Notes: generated by a model from the letters alone, not told the origin. Shown: positions 1 through 6,539, counted from the first letter of the stretch. The stretch: DNA of 9,886 nucleotides from Actinomycetes bacterium (GCA_024227975.1 JAAETV010000520.1:1-9886), one strand, 5' to 3'. Made by a program: numbers and translations.

Positions 1-719
1 CACTGGTCGAGCGCTTCGGGACGGTGGCCCAACGGATTCACGTCTTCGGTGGCGAGACATCCCCCAATCGCCTCCAGGTACGATTCGGGCGGTTGACGAC
101 CGAGCGCCGCCTGGGTTTGCGAATCGAGAACCTCGGCGTCGACCATCTCTCGATCTGGGCTGGAGACGATCAGCCGATCGCCGAAACGCTACCGCCCGAC
201 GCCCGAATGGCGATCCTTGATCTGGGTAGCGTGGCCTCCCAACGCGAGAGCTCGATCGCGGCCGGCGCCATGCTCGGGAGACTCTGGGAGAACCGGCACG
301 AGCGACAGCCGACCATCATCGTCATCGACGAGGCCCACAACATCTGTCCCCGGAACCCCGCTGGACCGAACCAGGCGCTTGCTACCGACCACCTGATCCG
401 GATAGCGGGAGAGGGGCGCAAGTTCGGCCTCTACCTGTTGCTGGCGACACAACGTCCGGAGAAGGTCCATCAGAGCGTGTTGTCACAGTGCGACAACCTC
501 CTGCTGATGAAGATGAACTCGGCCGCCGACATCCGATCGCTGTGCGAGACCTTCTCCTATGCTCCGGCTGCACTAGTGGAGCAGTCCGCAGGGTTCCGCC
601 TAGGCGAGGGCCTCGCCGCCGGAAAGATCGCGCCCGACCCCCTCCTGTTCCGAAGCGGTCGACGCTACACCCTGGAAGGCGGATCGGACGTGCCATCGAC
701 CTGGGCTAGTCGCGGCTGA
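1..719 (+). CDS. HerA/DUF87-type ATPase, C-terminal part (5' end outside window)
   Basis: The reading frame is open from base 3, so the GTG at 24 need not be the real start; the protein continues off the left edge. About 238 residues are visible. A hydrophobic beta strand runs straight into Asp-Glu-Ala-His (TIIVIDEAHN; the DE is at 327-332), a classic Walker B motif. After it come GEGRKFGLYLLLATQRP and then VLSQCDN, the sensor/arginine-finger pattern typical of HerA, VirB4 and FtsK-like hexameric pumps. The Walker A motif must lie upstream of the window. HerA-family proteins are ATP-driven DNA translocases that act with nucleases or other effectors in repair, conjugation or defence; which applies here cannot be told from this fragment. 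The gene ends 16 bases from the convergent SpoIIAA-like gene, with no evident terminator between them. The family assignment is confident, the cellular role unknown. Confidence 0.85.
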   Translation, partial: LVERFGTVAQRIHVFGGETSPNRLQVRFGRLTTERRLGLRIENLGVDHLSIWAGDDQPIAETLPPDARMAILDLGSVASQRESSIAAGAMLGRLWENRHERQPTIIVIDEAHNICPRNPAGPNQALATDHLIRIAGEGRKFGLYLLLATQRPEKVHQSVLSQCDNLLLMKMNSAADIRSLCETFSYAPAALVEQSAGFRLGEGLAAGKIAPDPLLFRSGRRYTLEGGSDVPSTWASRG

Positions 720-735
720 AGCTAGATCGGTGCGA

Positions 736-1104
736 CTATTCGGTCGACGTTACCCAGGTCCGGGCCTCATCGAGATCGCCGATTCCGAACGTGGTCACGT
801 CGCCCGGAATCAGCCAGCCGAACGCCTTCACCGAGCGACGGATCGATGTCGAGTCGGTAACCACCGCGATCCGCTCATAGGAAGTAAACGTCTTCATTCC
901 CAACTTGGCATCCTCCCAAGCTGCTCCCGCCTCATATCCCTCGAACTCGGGGCCGAGCACATAGAGCAGACGGATCTTGTCATGGCGACTGAGCCGATCC
1001 TCAATTGCTGGTATCAGGATGTCCTCATAATCGTCGTCCTCGACCTCTCCGATTGCTTTGACACCGACAACATTGTCGGGGAGTCCGGGCAACATCTCAA
1101 TCAT
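736..1104 (-). CDS. SpoIIAA-like / STAS-SEC14 fold small protein
   Basis: A 122-residue soluble protein that looks like the SpoIIAA-like family (Pfam PF11964). The N-terminal strand pattern (VVGVKAIGEVEDDDYEDIL) leads into an amphipathic helix with IPAIEDRL. Next come a central strand (IRLLYVLGPEFEGYEAGAAW), a strand with ERIAVVTD at residues 77-84, and a C-terminal FGWLIPGDVTTF segment. Family members are small alpha/beta proteins related to STAS anti-sigma antagonists and SEC14-type lipid binders; most have no known function. No signal peptide or membrane segment is seen. The ATG at 1102-1104 has a GAAAGG ribosome-binding site 8 bases upstream. It is the last gene of the minus-strand series and lies 76 bases after the DUF2252 gene, so it may be co-transcribed or have its own promoter. 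The frame on the opposite strand (730-1197) has no family resemblance. Confidence 0.75.
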   Translation of the reverse strand: MIEMLPGLPDNVVGVKAIGEVEDDDYEDILIPAIEDRLSRHDKIRLLYVLGPEFEGYEAGAAWEDAKLGMKTFTSYERIAVVTDSTSIRRSVKAFGWLIPGDVTTFGIGDLDEARTWVTSTE

Positions 1105-1112
1105 GTTCTTTG

Positions 1113-1118
1113 CCTTTC
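1113..1118 (-). promoter_or_regulatory. Ribosome-binding site of the SpoIIAA-like gene
   Basis: On the minus strand this reads GAAAGG, 8 bases before the ATG at 1104, and it supports that start. Just upstream, 1119-1143 is distinctly AT-rich against its GC-rich surroundings and could hold a promoter. I could not find a well-spaced -35/-10 pair. Confidence 0.5.
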
Positions 1119-1180
1119 GATATGGCTATTAGTGTATTTGGAGAATGGGGCCGGTCTTCGTGCAAGCCAAGATGCCCACC

Positions 1181-2581
1181 TCATAGGTCATCGATGACCT
1201 GGACACGACCTTCGGTGATGGCCTCGGTTAGCTTGGTGTGGTCCGACTGGGTGATGTCGGCGTAGGACTCAGAAAAGTCGGCGACTGCCTGATCAAGAGT
1301 TTCGTCATCTCCGAGGTATCCGTCGATCATGGCTGCATCGCCGGAGCGGGCATGAGCCAAAGCCAGAGCAATCCCGCAGAGTGCGGCATATCTGCGCATG
1401 CCCCCTGGGCCCATCTCTTCAACTTCAGCCGACGCCTTGCCGTCCCAGAGTTGCCGGAAGTAGAAGTCGACCTCGGGTTGCCCCTGAGACCTGCTAGTTG
1501 CCCAACCGAGGAAGACATCGCTTGCCGCTTGGGTCAGACGTTGGCCTTCAACGACCCGCTCACCATGGTGGGCAAACTCACAAGGTCCTGCATAGGGCTC
1601 AAGCACCGAGGCAGATGCCTCCTTGAATTGAAGGAATAGGGGTTGACCATCAGCCGACTCCAACAAGATCACGACACATCTGGTACCAACGCTGCCAACC
1701 CCCACGACCTTGTGTGCGATATCAACGATGGAGAACCGATCGAGCAGAGCTCGCCGTTCTGCGGGCAGGGTCTGGCGGTATTGGGAGAAGAACCGGTCGA
1801 TGCGCTCGATCTGCTCACCCGTCTCGACGTCGAATCGCACGATCAGGGGTGGATCAGGAACAATGATGCGGCGCCCATCGACGATGTCGGTCAACTTGGA
1901 GAGGGCCCGGCTACTGTCCTTTCGGGTGGCCTTTCGAACGGCCTTCTGGCTTGCCTTTCTCTGCTTCTGCGTCGTGTCGAACCGTTCAGCAATACCCTCA
2001 GCTTCGAGGCGATAGTAGAAGAGGTCGAGGGGGCCAAGCTCAGACGCTTCCCTCATCGTTCGCCGGTAGGCGCCTAGGGCGGCCAGGGTCGCCCGACGAG
2101 CCTTCTTGGCCGAGAACTCGTTCTGACGAGAAGCAACGGTCACGCTGGCCGCCAACCGTTTCAGGTCCCACTCGAAAGGACCATGCAGCGTCTCGTCGAA
2201 ATCGTTGACGTCGAAGATCAGCCGTCGGTCGGGTGAATGGAAGAGGCCGAAGTTGGACAGATGAGCGTCGCCGCAAAGCTGGACGTGGATATCTGTCGAG
2301 GGTCCTGCTGCCAGATCAGCTGCCATCACCGCCGCCGATCCCCGAAGGAAGGTGAACGGCGTTCGACTCATGCGCCCGTACCTGATCGGAACCAGTTCGG
2401 CTAGTCGATTGACATCCTGCGCAGCCAGGATGTCAATCGGGTCCGGTCGGTTGGCGGTCTCGACTCCCGCATGGGACTCGAGAGGGAAATCACCCTGCCT
2501 CGACCGGCCGGCGTCGCCTCGCGCTTGGGGCGAGGCCAAATGGCGCCAGAGGAATCGAGAGGACAGAGATGAATCAGTCAT
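1181..2581 (-). CDS. DUF2252 family protein with kinase-like motifs
   Basis: A 466-residue protein that clearly matches DUF2252 (Pfam PF10009). Motifs in order: LVPIRYGRM (63-71), FTFLRGSAAVM (76-86), CGDAHLSNFG (103-112), FDVNDFDET (123-131), PFEWDLKRLAAS (135-146), VVGVGSVGTRC (292-302), LQFKEA (317-322) and YFRQLWDGK (374-382). The GD-x-H-x-x-N and D-x-D pair resembles the catalytic loop and metal-binding motif of aminoglycoside-phosphotransferase-like kinases. The glycine-rich loop and a following Lys resemble an ATP-binding lobe but come after the catalytic motifs. No activity has been firmly established for the family as far as I know. No signal peptide or membrane segment is seen, so it is likely cytoplasmic. 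It starts 41 bases after the membrane protein's stop, suggesting one transcript. The ribosome-binding site is weak (GGAG about 12 bases before the ATG). The coding sequence holds a perfect 14-bp hairpin at 2406-2439. Confidence 0.9.
   Translation of the reverse strand: MTDSSLSSRFLWRHLASPQARGDAGRSRQGDFPLESHAGVETANRPDPIDILAAQDVNRLAELVPIRYGRMSRTPFTFLRGSAAVMAADLAAGPSTDIHVQLCGDAHLSNFGLFHSPDRRLIFDVNDFDETLHGPFEWDLKRLAASVTVASRQNEFSAKKARRATLAALGAYRRTMREASELGPLDLFYYRLEAEGIAERFDTTQKQRKASQKAVRKATRKDSSRALSKLTDIVDGRRIIVPDPPLIVRFDVETGEQIERIDRFFSQYRQTLPAERRALLDRFSIVDIAHKVVGVGSVGTRCVVILLESADGQPLFLQFKEASASVLEPYAGPCEFAHHGERVVEGQRLTQAASDVFLGWATSRSQGQPEVDFYFRQLWDGKASAEVEEMGPGGMRRYAALCGIALALAHARSGDAAMIDGYLGDDETLDQAVADFSESYADITQSDHTKLTEAITEGRVQVIDDL
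1185..1200. repeat. Perfect 16-bp palindrome at the 3' end of the DUF2252 gene
   Basis: AGGTCATCGATGACCT equals its own reverse complement over all 16 bases. It covers the last codons (VIDDL) of the DUF2252 gene, about 80 bases upstream of the SpoIIAA-like start. It could be an operator for that gene. Equally, it could be chance, since the codons fit the protein. Confidence 0.45.
2406..2439. repeat. Perfect 14-bp inverted repeat with 6-base loop, inside the DUF2252 gene
   Basis: The left arm CGATTGACATCCTG (2406-2419) and right arm CAGGATGTCAATCG (2426-2439) are exact reverse complements around the loop CGCAGC. In the minus-strand mRNA this would be a strong stem-loop about 140 bases after the start codon, over codons for PIDILAAQDVNR. 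The surrounding protein sequence still looks like normal DUF2252, so the repeat is not an obvious insertion. No T-run follows on either strand, so it does not look like an intrinsic terminator. Function unknown: it could be an mRNA structure or a protein-binding palindrome. Confidence 0.9.
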
Positions 2582-2622
2582 GACATCGACGCTCCGCTGG
2601 TCGGTTCATCCGCTTCGGCCCA

Positions 2623-3822
2623 TCAGACCGAGATACTGAAGATCATGATGATCGCCATCATCAACCCCACCAGTGAGAAGCCAACAACAGCATGAGTCGA
2701 CCCGGCTCGTCGGGCCAGAACCGAAGCGATGACCGCCTGGAGTAGGAAGAAGGCGGCAAAGACCCGAGAAGCGAGAGAGACGGCAGCGGTCACATTGGTG
2801 AATGCCACGACGGCCATCGCCGGTATGAGCAGGATCGGGAAGGTGTATTTGCGCTCCAATCCGACCGTTGCCTCGAGAAGCAAGTCGCTCCGTGAAACCG
2901 TGGCGTTGACGATGGCCGACAACTGGCTGCCAACTGCGGCCAACAAGATGATGAACGGCAAGACAGCGCTTGCCTCAGATGAGACCACGAAGATCGCCGT
3001 CGCATCTGGCTCCGGTCGCACCTGGACGAACAGGATGAGAACCGATGCCAGGAGGGTAACGAACACCGCGGAAGAGATGATCTGGGCCATCCGCATGGTG
3101 GAGATCCGCAGCTCGCTACTGAAACGGGCGCCGATGTACCGTGACGCTTCGAAACCTTGGACGATGGCAAAGAAGCCAAGCAGTTTACCGAGGTCTCCCG
3201 GTTCGTTTGGTGGGTTGTAGTCCGGTACATCCCAGCGTCCCCCGAGCACTTCTTGGATGTTGAACACTATGAAGGCCGCAACAACGGCGACAATGGCCGA
3301 GATATTGAACGCTGTCGTCCGATCCCCAAGCCGGCTGAGCGAGCTCAAGCCGTAGCTGTAGCCAATGACGGCAAGAAGGGCCAGCACGATCACGGCAATG
3401 ACGGTGGTTCGGTCTTCGGTGTAGGCCTCGAACGGAAGGAGGACCAATGCGATGAGCAGCTGGGCGTAGTAGCCGATGTTCACGATCGAGGCCGCGAAGA
3501 GTGCCCATCGGGCCCAGGTCGCCACACCATGGATACGATCATCGGACCCGATCAGGGGCTCATAGTTGCGGATGTTGTACGAGATGACGAAGCCCGTCGC
3601 GATCGCCATCAGACAGATCGCCAGCATGAAATATGGAGCATCGAAACCGACCAGCACCACGATCACGGGACTGAGAACGAGAAACCCGACATCCATGATG
3701 TTGGCCAGAGGTACGACCAGGGCCTGGTAACGAGTCGAGTTCTGCACCGCGGGCCGGTATAAGTACCAGGACAGGCCGGCCAGAATCCCCAGGGCAACGA
3801 TCGTATTCACGGTGGTGCTCAT
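2623..3822 (-). CDS. Polytopic membrane protein, APC-superfamily-like permease of unknown substrate
   Basis: A 399-residue integral membrane protein with about 11-12 predicted helices, judged by eye at roughly residues 6-22, 33-59, 63-83, 103-131, 138-158, 170-190, 211-228, 246-267, 276-306, 326-349, 351-370 and 375-397. The segment GFFAIVQGFEASRYIG (216-231) in the middle of the protein resembles the Gly-Phe-Glu region of amino-acid/polyamine/organocation (APC) transporters. The second helix has a broken, polar centre (PLANIMDVGF). I could not place it in a named transporter family, and the substrate is unknown. The frame is open further upstream to 4017, but I chose the ATG at 3822: AGGGA lies 6 bases before it, hydrophobic sequence begins directly after it, and the upstream stretch is not membrane-like. 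It sits between the DUF218 and DUF2252 genes on one strand. The stop is 41 bases before the DUF2252 start. Confidence 0.75.
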   Translation of the reverse strand: MSTTVNTIVALGILAGLSWYLYRPAVQNSTRYQALVVPLANIMDVGFLVLSPVIVVLVGFDAPYFMLAICLMAIATGFVISYNIRNYEPLIGSDDRIHGVATWARWALFAASIVNIGYYAQLLIALVLLPFEAYTEDRTTVIAVIVLALLAVIGYSYGLSSLSRLGDRTTAFNISAIVAVVAAFIVFNIQEVLGGRWDVPDYNPPNEPGDLGKLLGFFAIVQGFEASRYIGARFSSELRISTMRMAQIISSAVFVTLLASVLILFVQVRPEPDATAIFVVSSEASAVLPFIILLAAVGSQLSAIVNATVSRSDLLLEATVGLERKYTFPILLIPAMAVVAFTNVTAAVSLASRVFAAFFLLQAVIASVLARRAGSTHAVVGFSLVGLMMAIIMIFSISV

Positions 3823-3828
3823 GGTGAA

Positions 3829-3833
3829 TCCCT
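3829..3833 (-). promoter_or_regulatory. Ribosome-binding site deciding the permease start
   Basis: AGGGA on the minus strand, 6 bases upstream of the ATG at 3822. The in-frame ATG at 3840 has no comparable site at proper spacing, which favours 3822. Confidence 0.6.
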
Positions 3834-3892
3834 GCTGCATCCCGTTGCCAGCGAAGATTCTTGTCTCTTGAAACGGGTGAAGTCCTTTTGAT

Positions 3893-3919
3893 CCTACTCT
3901 CTTGCGAGATATGAGTAGG
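3893..3919 (-). promoter_or_regulatory. Hairpin in the leader between the DUF218 and permease genes
   Basis: In the minus-strand transcript CCTAC pairs with GTAGG, and inside it TCTC-GCAA-GAGA forms a second stem closed by a GNRA-type tetraloop, leaving a 5-base bulge (TCATA). An alternative 7-bp stem (CCTACTC/GAGTAGG) is also possible. It lies in the 112-base gap, about 71 bases before the permease ATG. No U-run follows, so it is not a standard terminator. It could be a leader structure or a processing site. Evidence is structural only. Confidence 0.4.
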
Positions 3920-3934
3920 CCGGTCGATGGGATC

Positions 3935-4480
3935 TCACCCGGATGATTGCTGATCCTGGCGAGGGCGGACAGCACCAGTTGCGACCCGCCAGCCGGAGCG
4001 GGGTCGGCCCGTTGCAAGCTGCAGCGGCAGGATCACCCAGCGCGCCAGCTCGCCAAGACTTCGCCAAACAGAGCCGCTGTCGGGTGCCGCGGTGGCAACG
4101 ACCGTTGCGTCGGTGTTGCGTAGGCGCCACCGGAAGGCGGCTGCAGCTCGCGGCGCATGCCAACGTGATGTGACAATGACGACCTCGGTTGCCCCCGTCC
4201 GGTGGACGTCATCCACCGAGTTGGTGGCGTTGCCCACAGTGGTTGGCGCATCGGGATCGACCACCAGATCGCTGGCCCGGCCCGTCCACGCCTCGGCCAT
4301 GAGATCTGCCTCGGGTCGTGTGCCAGGGACGCGAGCCCATCCTGAGAATACAACGACGTCGTCCTCGGTGGCGATGGTGGCAGCATGGGCGAGCCGTTGG
4401 GCGCACACCGGGTGTAGAACGCCACGGCCACCGTCGGAGTAGCCCAAGACGACGATCAGCCGATCCACCTGGCCGGTCAC
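3935..4480 (-). CDS. DUF218 (YdcF/ElyC/SanA-like) domain protein
   Basis: A 181-residue protein filled by one DUF218 domain. It begins with a hydrophobic strand ending LIVVLGYS (8-15), followed by the conserved Arg helix AQRLAHA (27-33). Next are the SGWAR turn (46-50) with Glu57 in RPEADLM, the PTTVGNATNS motif (79-88; usually S-x-N-T-x-E-N in relatives), and VTSRWHAPRA (103-112), which carries the family His and Arg. Characterised relatives (E. coli ElyC, SanA, YdcF) have been linked to envelope and lipid-carrier functions; the biochemistry is unclear. Unlike ElyC or SanA it has no N-terminal membrane anchor, so it is probably cytoplasmic or bound to a partner. Its GTG start overlaps the stop of the glycosyltransferase gene in a 4-base GTGA, indicating translational coupling. 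The C-terminal 25 residues are polar and probably disordered. Confidence 0.85.
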   Translation of the reverse strand: MTGQVDRLIVVLGYSDGGRGVLHPVCAQRLAHAATIATEDDVVVFSGWARVPGTRPEADLMAEAWTGRASDLVVDPDAPTTVGNATNSVDDVHRTGATEVVIVTSRWHAPRAAAAFRWRLRNTDATVVATAAPDSGSVWRSLGELARWVILPLQLATGRPRSGWRVATGAVRPRQDQQSSG

Positions 4481-5208
4481 GATCGACGGCGGCGGCGTAG
4501 ATCGAAGAACAACAGTGCGACGATGACCGTGGCGACAAGCGTGACAGCCTTCTTGCCCTGGAGTTTCGACTCGCCACCAACCCGCTGCCTCATGTCAACA
4601 GCAACCTCTTCGACCCGTAGCCCCACTTCGTCGAGACGCATGAGTGCCTCTACCTCGGGTGCCCCGCTCAGGTACGGCTCGGCCAGCACGATCATGGCAG
4701 CGGCGTTGGCGGCCACAAGTCCCGAGGTCGGATCATGAAATCGGCGTCCCAGCCTCACTCGCATCGCCCTCTGCAACAGACCAATCCCGAACCGTCGCGA
4801 GGCCGAGGGGCGATAGCGCCCATCAGCGTAATCATCGTCGACGGCGAATCGGGAACCGATGGCCACATCACAGGAACCGGATCGCACCAGCTCGATCAAC
4901 CGCCTCAGCTCCGCCACCGGATGCTGACCATCGGCATCCACCCGACCGCAGTACGAGTAGTCCCGCGCCAGGGCCTCGCGATAACCGGCTGCGATCCCGG
5001 CACGAAGACCACGATTCTCACCGAAAGACACAACGGTTGCGTCCCGGTCTCGTGCCACGGTCGCGGTGGTGTCGGTCGACCCATCGTCCACAACCAGGAC
5101 ATCAACCCCAGGAAGCCCTTCGGCGAGCTCGTCAAGCACACCGGGAAGGTTCTCCTCCTCATTCCAGGCAGGTATGAACACGACCGTGTCCCCGGAAGCT
5201 GTCACCAC
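4477..5208 (-). CDS. Family 2 glycosyltransferase, polyprenyl/dolichyl-phosphate sugar transferase-like
   Basis: A 243-residue GT-A fold enzyme. FIPAWNEEENLPGVL (11-25) and VLVVDDGSTDTT (37-48) form the nucleotide-sugar site, and DADGQHP (91-97) carries the D-x-D metal motif. HDPTSGL (158-164) and the R-x-x-GESK motif (209-215) are typical of the DPM1/GtrB-like branch, which usually moves a sugar from a nucleotide donor to a polyprenyl phosphate. A single hydrophobic segment (221-237) followed by a run of five Arg (residues 238-242) suggests C-terminal membrane anchoring at the cytoplasmic face. Start is GTG at 5208; a second GTG follows at once and could be used instead. No strong ribosome-binding site is seen. 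It is the first gene of the minus-strand series and is coupled to the DUF218 gene, which points to envelope glycan or glycolipid synthesis. Donor and acceptor are unknown. Confidence 0.88.
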   Translation of the reverse strand: MVTASGDTVVFIPAWNEEENLPGVLDELAEGLPGVDVLVVDDGSTDTTATVARDRDATVVSFGENRGLRAGIAAGYREALARDYSYCGRVDADGQHPVAELRRLIELVRSGSCDVAIGSRFAVDDDYADGRYRPSASRRFGIGLLQRAMRVRLGRRFHDPTSGLVAANAAAMIVLAEPYLSGAPEVEALMRLDEVGLRVEEVAVDMRQRVGGESKLQGKKAVTLVATVIVALLFFDLRRRRRS

Positions 5209-5409
5209 CGGAAGCCTAGCGTGGCGGGTTGAAGGCGGCCTTGCCGGTCCGTATCGATGAGCGGTTTGGCACTCGCATAGGATCCGTGGCGCCCTGAGTA
5301 GGCGGCCTGTCTTGCGCCACCTGGGTTGGACGGGCCAGAGTCATCACAAGTGGCGAGGACCGACAGCGCGTGACAGCAGAGCAGCAGGAACAGAAAGAAC
5401 ACCGAACCA
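5209..5409. promoter_or_regulatory. Divergent intergenic region
   Basis: These 201 bases separate the minus-strand glycosyltransferase and the plus-strand dehydrogenase genes, so promoters for both directions should lie here. I found no convincing -35/-10 pair on either strand. The only structure is the nested inverted repeat at 5286-5320. The frames crossing this stretch do not resemble proteins. Confidence 0.5.
5286..5320. repeat. Nested inverted repeat in the divergent promoter region
   Basis: GTGGCGC (5286-5292) and GCGCCAC (5314-5320) are exact reverse complements. Between them, nearly centred, lies a smaller inverted repeat AGGC-G-GCCT (5300-5308). Placed between divergent genes, it is a candidate operator or cruciform, but short GC-rich repeats arise easily in such DNA. 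Confidence 0.4.
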
Positions 5410-6534
5410 ATGGATACTGATGCAACCGATGACCAACAAGCGCTGCTCGATGTGTCGGCGCAGTTCATGGAGGACACCTGTCCGCTCACCCTCATACGCG
5501 ATTCCGACCAGCGCGATGCAGCATTCAATGAGGCGTATCGTCGTCAGGGCGCAGAGCTGGGCTGGTACTCGATGTTGGTGCCCGAGGGGCTCGGGGGTGG
5601 ATGTATCTCTGACAACGGGCTACTCGATGCCACGCTGATCGCATACAAGCGCGGCGGCCTACTTCAGCCCGGATCGTTCGTCGGTACCAATGTCACCGCT
5701 CATGCTCTAGCCGAGGCTGGGAGTGATGAGCTTCGACAGAAGGTACTACCAGGGTTGGTCAACGGTGATGTATCTGCCTCGTGGGCCGTTGCCGGCTCGG
5801 ACAGCCAACGCCTCGATAGCGGGGTGGAGGCGAAGCCCACCGACGATGGCGGCCTGACGCTGTCGGGGGTGAAGATCGCGGTACAGGACGTCGAGCCTTC
5901 CTCTTGGCTACTCGTCACCGGCCAGTCTCCCAATGGAGCAGCTCAGGCACTGGTCGCCGCCGACGCAGCCGGAGTCGTGGTCACCCCACTCGACTCGCTC
6001 GACCTCAGTCGGCGCTTCGCCGAAGTCACCTTTGACGGAGTCCAGGTGCCACCGAGCGCCGTTGTGGGAACCCCCGGTGCAATCGACGACCTGCTCGACC
6101 GACAGCTCGCGATAGCAGCGACGCTCACCGCCGCGGAGGCCGTCGGGGCCATGGACTACGAGTTCGAGATGACAGTGCAGTACGCCAAGGATCGGATCGC
6201 CTTCGGCCGTCCGATCGGTTCATTTCAGGCGGTCAAGCATCTCCTGGCTGACACCAGTCTGGCGGTCGAGATTGGCAAGGCCGTGGTGCTGGCTGCTGCC
6301 CGCTCGTTGGGATCAGGCGATGACCATGGGCCACAGGCCGCAAGCATGGCCAAGGCCATGGTCGGCGACGCTGCCATCGATCTGGCCCAGAACTGCTTCC
6401 AGGTCTTTGGTGGTATCGGCTACACGTGGGAGCACGACCAACACCTCTATCTACGTCGGCTGACGACCGACTCGGGCTTGTACGGCGATGCCAGCTGGCA
6501 TCGGGAGCACCTGTGCCAATTGGCCGGAATCTGA
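5410..6534 (+). CDS. Acyl-CoA dehydrogenase, smaller subunit of a probable heteromeric pair
   Basis: A 374-residue acyl-CoA dehydrogenase. The C-terminal half has RIAFGRPIGSFQAVKHLLAD (262-281) and QVFGGIGYTWEHDQHLYLRR (331-350), which in the family bind the adenine and pyrophosphate end of FAD across the subunit interface. The N-terminal FAD/substrate loop, normally T/S-E-P-x-AGSD, is degraded to AVAGSDSQ (126-133). At the helix-G position where isovaleryl-CoA dehydrogenase has its catalytic Glu (LxxER), this protein has LLDRQ with Asp230. The canonical C-terminal YEGT Glu is also absent (LYGDASW). This matches the non-catalytic partner in alpha2-beta2 sterol acyl-CoA dehydrogenases such as mycobacterial FadE26-FadE27 or FadE28-FadE29. 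An in-frame stop at 5371-5373 with no start codon after it makes ATG 5410 the first possible start; the ribosome-binding site is weak. The partner gene begins 15 bases after its stop. Confidence 0.9.
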   Translation: MDTDATDDQQALLDVSAQFMEDTCPLTLIRDSDQRDAAFNEAYRRQGAELGWYSMLVPEGLGGGCISDNGLLDATLIAYKRGGLLQPGSFVGTNVTAHALAEAGSDELRQKVLPGLVNGDVSASWAVAGSDSQRLDSGVEAKPTDDGGLTLSGVKIAVQDVEPSSWLLVTGQSPNGAAQALVAADAAGVVVTPLDSLDLSRRFAEVTFDGVQVPPSAVVGTPGAIDDLLDRQLAIAATLTAAEAVGAMDYEFEMTVQYAKDRIAFGRPIGSFQAVKHLLADTSLAVEIGKAVVLAAARSLGSGDDHGPQAASMAKAMVGDAAIDLAQNCFQVFGGIGYTWEHDQHLYLRRLTTDSGLYGDASWHREHLCQLAGI

Positions 6535-6539
6535 GAACC

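Noticed and set aside
165..179. 15-base sequence GACGATCAGCCGATC repeated at 4451-4465
   Set aside because: Both copies are in unrelated coding regions and in different contexts; a single 15-base match of this kind is near chance level.
730..1197. Plus-strand open frame of 155 codons opposite the SpoIIAA-like gene
   Set aside because: It has no family resemblance and runs antisense to a recognisable protein that has a good ribosome-binding site.
3157..3762. Plus-strand open frame of 201 codons opposite the permease gene
   Set aside because: Rich in His, Asp and Arg with no fold-like pattern; it mirrors a clear membrane protein on the other strand.
3823..4017. 65-codon N-terminal extension of the permease gene
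   Set aside because: The extension overlaps the end of the DUF218 gene and is not membrane-like, and the ribosome-binding site favours 3822.
5202..5528. Minus-strand open frame of 108 codons spanning the divergent intergenic region
   Set aside because: It overlaps both the dehydrogenase start and the glycosyltransferase start and has no protein-family signal.
6008..6024. Short inverted repeat TCGGCG-CTT-CGCCGA in the smaller dehydrogenase gene
   Set aside because: Six-base GC-rich arms in conserved coding sequence are expected by chance.
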